A DNA stretch of 25,787 nt from positions 1-25,787 of the forward strand of contig JBCDBW010000062.1 of the NCBI GenBank assembly GCA_039182965.1, given 5' to 3'. This stretch comes from JBCDBW01 sp039182965 (GTDB lineage Bacteria; Verrucomicrobiota; Verrucomicrobiia; Verrucomicrobiales; DEV007). Made by a program: the position numbers and the translations under genes. Shown in pieces: positions 23,201 to 25,787 of this stretch (position 1 is its first letter; the number at the start of each line of letters is the position of its first letter). A model generated the notes under the pieces. That model saw only the letters and a program-made list of their open reading frames with translations. It made no database searches and was not told where the DNA came from.

Positions 23201-24217
23201 ATGTCACACGTCATCGACTTCCGCTCCGACACCGTCGCACGCCCCGGCACTGCCATGCGCCAAGCCATGGCCGACGCCGAGGTCGGGGATGACGTCTTCA
23301 ACGACGACCCCACCACCCAAAAACTCGAAACCCTCGCCGCCGAGACCCTCGGCAAAGATGCCGCCCTCCTCGCTCCCAGCGGCACACAAACCAACCTCGT
23401 CGCCCTCCTCACTCATTGCGGCCGCGGCGACGAATACATCGTCGGCCAAGCCGCACACACTTACCTCTACGAAGGCGGAGGCGGCGCCGCTCTCGGGAGC
23501 ATCCAACCCCAACCCCTCACCATCGAACCCGACGGCACTCTCGACCTCGAAAAAGTCGCACGTCTCATCAAACCCGACGACTTCCACTACGCCCGCACCC
23601 GCCTCCTCTGCCTCGAAAACACGTCCCATGGCCGCGTCCTCCCACTCCCCTACCTCCAAGCCGCCCGCGCCTTCGTTGACAAACACAATCTCAGACTCCA
23701 CCTGGACGGCGCCCGCCTCTTCAACGCCGCCATCGCCTCCGGCCATTCCCCCGCCGATATCGCCGCCCCCTTCGACTCCATCTCCTTCTGCCTCTCCAAA
23801 GGCCTCGGCGCTCCCGTCGGCTCTCTCCTCGTGGGATCCCAATCATTCATCGACCAAGCCCGCCGCTGGCGTAAAGTCGTCGGCGGCGGCCTCCGCCAAT
23901 CCGGCCTCCTCGCCGCCGCCGGCATCTATGCCCTCGAGCATCACGTCGACCGCCTCGCCAACGATCACATCCTTGCCCAAACCCTCGCCGATGGCCTCGC
24001 CGCCATTCCCAACGTCACCATCGATTACGCCGCCACAAACATGGTCTTCGCCCGCTTCCCCGACCCCGAAGCCCTCGCCGCGCACCTCGCCAGAAACAAC
24101 ATCCTCATCTTCCCCGGCACCCCCACCCGCCTCGTCACACACTTGGACTTGGACCAAGATGCTATCGCAAATTGCGTGGATTCAGTAGCTGAATACGCCA
24201 AACAAAAGTCTCACTAG
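23201..24217 (+). CDS. ltaE: Low-specificity L-threonine aldolase, PLP-dependent
   Basis: A 338-residue fold-type I PLP enzyme that splits L-threonine and L-allo-threonine into glycine and acetaldehyde in the cytosol. Seen: IDFRSDTVARPGTAMRQAM (5-23), the VGDDVFNDDP loop (28-37), APSGTQTNL (58-66), His86, the HLDGARLFNA block with Asp169 (PLP ring), and the Schiff-base lysine Lys200 in SFCLSKGLGAPVGS. Length and order match the LtaE group. It is the last gene of the run ABC-F, rhomboid, aldolase. It ends 8 bases before the stop of a convergent gene. No odd residues noticed. Confidence 0.95.
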   Translation: MSHVIDFRSDTVARPGTAMRQAMADAEVGDDVFNDDPTTQKLETLAAETLGKDAALLAPSGTQTNLVALLTHCGRGDEYIVGQAAHTYLYEGGGGAALGSIQPQPLTIEPDGTLDLEKVARLIKPDDFHYARTRLLCLENTSHGRVLPLPYLQAARAFVDKHNLRLHLDGARLFNAAIASGHSPADIAAPFDSISFCLSKGLGAPVGSLLVGSQSFIDQARRWRKVVGGGLRQSGLLAAAGIYALEHHVDRLANDHILAQTLADGLAAIPNVTIDYAATNMVFARFPDPEALAAHLARNNILIFPGTPTRLVTHLDLDQDAIANCVDSVAEYAKQKSH

Positions 24218-24225
24218 ACGGAGCT

Positions 24226-24609
24226 TCACTGCCGTTCAAAAAACAACGGCACATAAACAAGCGCACCAACAGACACAACAGTCACTCCAATAAGGACAAT
24301 GGTATTTACGGTCAGAACGACGACCGCGGTAAAAAAGAGCCGGTATCTCCGCCAGACCGAAATTTTCATTTCAAGAAGAACGACCACCAAAATTAAAATC
24401 GAAACAATTATCCCGCTGTAGTGAAACAAGAAATAGGTTCCCCCAATGATCACATCAAATATCGCCGGAGGCCGCACATCCACCAACCTAGACCAAACGT
24501 GATAGAATTTTGGAAACAAAAATACACGGAGAAGAATCCAAATGATGCCACTCGGAATCAAAAATAAGAACGCACCTACATAAACCTTCCATACTGCACG
24601 AGAATCCAA
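24226..24609 (-). CDS. Three-helix membrane protein, hypothetical
   Basis: A 127-residue hydrophobic protein with about three membrane helices: VGAFLFLIPSGIIWILLRVF (about 11-30), a central one with YFLFHYSGIIVSILILVVVL (about 59-78), and a C-terminal one VVLTVNTIVLIGVTVVSVGA (about 97-116). The second loop is basic (RRYR near 87), as expected on the cytoplasmic side. I recognise no family. It is convergent with ltaE and upstream of the IS30 element, and its base use is more balanced than the neighbouring core genes. Confidence 0.7.
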   Translation of the reverse strand: MDSRAVWKVYVGAFLFLIPSGIIWILLRVFLFPKFYHVWSRLVDVRPPAIFDVIIGGTYFLFHYSGIIVSILILVVVLLEMKISVWRRYRLFFTAVVVLTVNTIVLIGVTVVSVGALVYVPLFFERQ

Positions 24610-24652
24610 GTTAGGTCTCCCAGCCGAGTCAAGGTGAAGTGCACGAAAATAT

Positions 24653-24670
24653 GGCAGGGTTAGTCATTGG
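24653..24670. repeat. IS30 left terminal inverted repeat
   Basis: GGCAGGGTTAGTCATTGG, imperfect partner of 25746-25762 (shared GGC, GTTAG and CATTGG). Confidence 0.65.
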
Positions 24671-24685
24671 GTGAATGGTTGATTC

Positions 24686-24742
24686 GATGTGAGGGACGGC
24701 GCGGAGTGAAGCGTAGCGTAACGGAGCGACGGCCCTCACATC
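24686..24742 (-). terminator. Long-looped inverted repeat overlapping the transposase stop
   Basis: GATGTGAGGG (24686-24695) and CCCTCACATC (24733-24742) form a perfect 10-base stem with a 37-base loop; further pairing (CGGC/GACG side) is weak. The transposase TGA (24736-24738) lies in the right arm. It could end transcription or protect the 3' end. No T-run follows, so a classical terminator is uncertain. Confidence 0.45.
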
Positions 24743-25737
24743 GCGGCGCTGATGGGGGTATCGCGTTTGAGGTGATTGGATAGTTCCTCGGGTGCGAGCC
24801 AGCCGAGGATTTCGCGCAAGCGTTCATTGATTCGTCCCGTGGCTCGTTTGACGTTGCGGTTGGTGGCGGCTTCGAGGCTGTCGCTTTTACGAAAATATTG
24901 CCGAAGCAGCCCGTTGACGTGCTCGATCTGACCCTTCTGCCAACTCGCGTAAGCATCCGTAAAATACAAGGGGCATCCCACGGCCTGCTCGATGACGGTC
25001 TCGGTGCTGAATTCCACTCCGTTGTCCGTGGTGATGCTCTTTACTTTGAAGCGGCGCAGCAGGCGCTTGGCTACCTTTGCAACCGCCGCCGGGCTCTTCT
25101 CACGGATGAGTCCGGCACAGACGTATCGGCTTTTTCGTTCCAAAAGGACGAGCAGGAAGCGCCTCCGGCCCTTGCCTTCTACCAGGTCCATTTCCCAGTG
25201 CCCGTACTCGCGATGATTGTCGATTCGTGCGCCCCGTTCGTGAATGGATCGACGCCGGTCTCTTCGCCTTGCCTGCAAAGCCCGTTGTCCTTTTCCGTAG
25301 TGTCGCAACCGTTTTGCCCTTCCGCAGTATCGCAGCAGCTTCCACATCTTGCCTCCGTGCGCGTAATCCCTCCAGATGAACCGATAAACCGCCGCGGCGG
25401 TGAGCTCCCTCCGGTGAAAACGGCGCAGCCTCGCGCAGATCTGCTGAGGACTGTGATCTCGCTTCAACCACTTCATGATGTAGTCGAGGACCCAGCCTTT
25501 GATTTTTGCGTTGGCCCGATGGCGCCTTCTGTTCGCGGCGGCATGGGCCCGTTGTCCATCGTAAAAGCCTTCAAAGGTATTTCGGGCAATCTCGCGACGG
25601 ATCGAAGACGGGTCCCGATTCAAGCTCGCGGCAATTTCGGGTGCGTTCATTCCCTGTTGCAAAAGGCATTGGATATGGTGACGTTCTCCGGCGGAAAGGT
25701 GGCGGTATACTTGCATTGGTTGTTTTGGTTTTGTCAT
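24736..25737 (-). CDS. IS30-family transposase
   Basis: A 333-residue DDE transposase. The N-terminal helix-turn-helix is visible: HLSAGERHHIQCLLQQGMNA (13-32) followed by PEIAASLNRDPSSIRREIAR (33-52), the family signature. The catalytic triad is Asp184 (HWEMDLVEG), Asp238 (ITTDNGVEF) and Glu272 (GQIEHVNGLLRQYF), with the DD(33)E spacing of IS30. All look intact, so the copy may be active. The ATG at 25737 is chosen because the right terminal repeat (25746-25762) lies upstream; a longer frame from 25773 would begin outside the element. The substitution of the usual Asn after the last Glu by His (E-H-V-N) is a small variation. Confidence 0.92.
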   Translation of the reverse strand: MTKPKQPMQVYRHLSAGERHHIQCLLQQGMNAPEIAASLNRDPSSIRREIARNTFEGFYDGQRAHAAANRRRHRANAKIKGWVLDYIMKWLKRDHSPQQICARLRRFHRRELTAAAVYRFIWRDYAHGGKMWKLLRYCGRAKRLRHYGKGQRALQARRRDRRRSIHERGARIDNHREYGHWEMDLVEGKGRRRFLLVLLERKSRYVCAGLIREKSPAAVAKVAKRLLRRFKVKSITTDNGVEFSTETVIEQAVGCPLYFTDAYASWQKGQIEHVNGLLRQYFRKSDSLEAATNRNVKRATGRINERLREILGWLAPEELSNHLKRDTPISAAM

Positions 25738-25745
25738 CTTGATAG

Positions 25746-25762
25746 CCAATGCTAACTCCGCC
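25746..25762. repeat. IS30 right terminal inverted repeat
   Basis: CCAATGCTAACTCCGCC on the + strand, partner of 24653-24670. It sits 9-25 bases upstream of the chosen transposase start. Confidence 0.65.
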
Positions 25763-25787
25763 ACCTTTCCCATTCTTAAGAACGTGC

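Larger units (their letters stand above)
24651..25764 (-). mobile_element. IS30-family insertion sequence
   Basis: About 1.1 kb with one DDE transposase gene on the minus strand and matching ends: left inward GGCAGGGTTAGTCATTGG (24653-24670) and right inward GGCGGAGTTAGCATTGG (25762 back to 25746), differing at a few bases and one gap. The size fits IS30 elements. The outer borders and target duplication cannot be fixed; the window ends 23 bases beyond the right end. Confidence 0.85.

Noticed and set aside
5515..25764. Composite transposon bounded by the two insertion sequences
   Set aside because: The two elements belong to different families (IS3 and IS30) with unrelated ends, and the DNA between looks like core chromosome.

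Overview
The window looks like a chromosomal segment of a Verrucomicrobiota bacterium, probably of the Opitutae/Opitutales type. This is inferred from gene content: a PEP-CTERM protein, a Tat-exported Gfo/Idh/MocA oxidoreductase, a DUF2934 protein, a RapA-like Snf2 ATPase and a COG2509-type flavoprotein, all of moderately high G+C. There is no rRNA or marker gene, so the placement is not proven. No tRNA, rRNA or CRISPR array was seen.

Left part (1 to about 7,120), accessory in character: small uncharacterised genes, one of them clearly broken (872-1335); a PEP-CTERM surface protein; then a compact module of a class I haloalkane dehalogenase and a flavodoxin-fold NAD(P)H:quinone oxidoreductase. 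These two genes overlap by ATGA and are divergent from a TetR regulator. The gap between dehalogenase and regulator holds two palindromes with the same core, the best candidate operators in the window. An IS3-family element (about 5515-6806) follows; its orfB has lost its conserved C-terminus through a one-base frameshift. Next to it is a decayed gene remnant.

Middle and right part (about 7,128-24,220), core-like: aquaporin Z, YebC-type regulator, VOC protein, antibiotic-biosynthesis-monooxygenase-fold protein, an Mrr-like protein with a zinc ribbon and an altered nuclease motif, a PH-domain membrane protein, a Gfo/Idh/MocA oxidoreductase, a DUF2934 protein, a FAD-dependent dehydrogenase, RapA, a small membrane protein, and a tight same-strand run of ABC-F ATPase, rhomboid protease and threonine aldolase (gaps of 11 and 12 bases). 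Here the + strand is visibly C-rich and G-poor whichever strand encodes the gene, which suggests replication-strand skew. The left part and the terminal IS30-family element (about 24651-25764) lack this bias, in line with recent acquisition.

The most interesting system is the TetR / haloalkane dehalogenase / quinone oxidoreductase module with its double operator. The dehalogenase has the full HLD-I catalytic set, so this could be a regulated dehalogenation or xenobiotic-response unit. Its substrate and inducer cannot be read from sequence.
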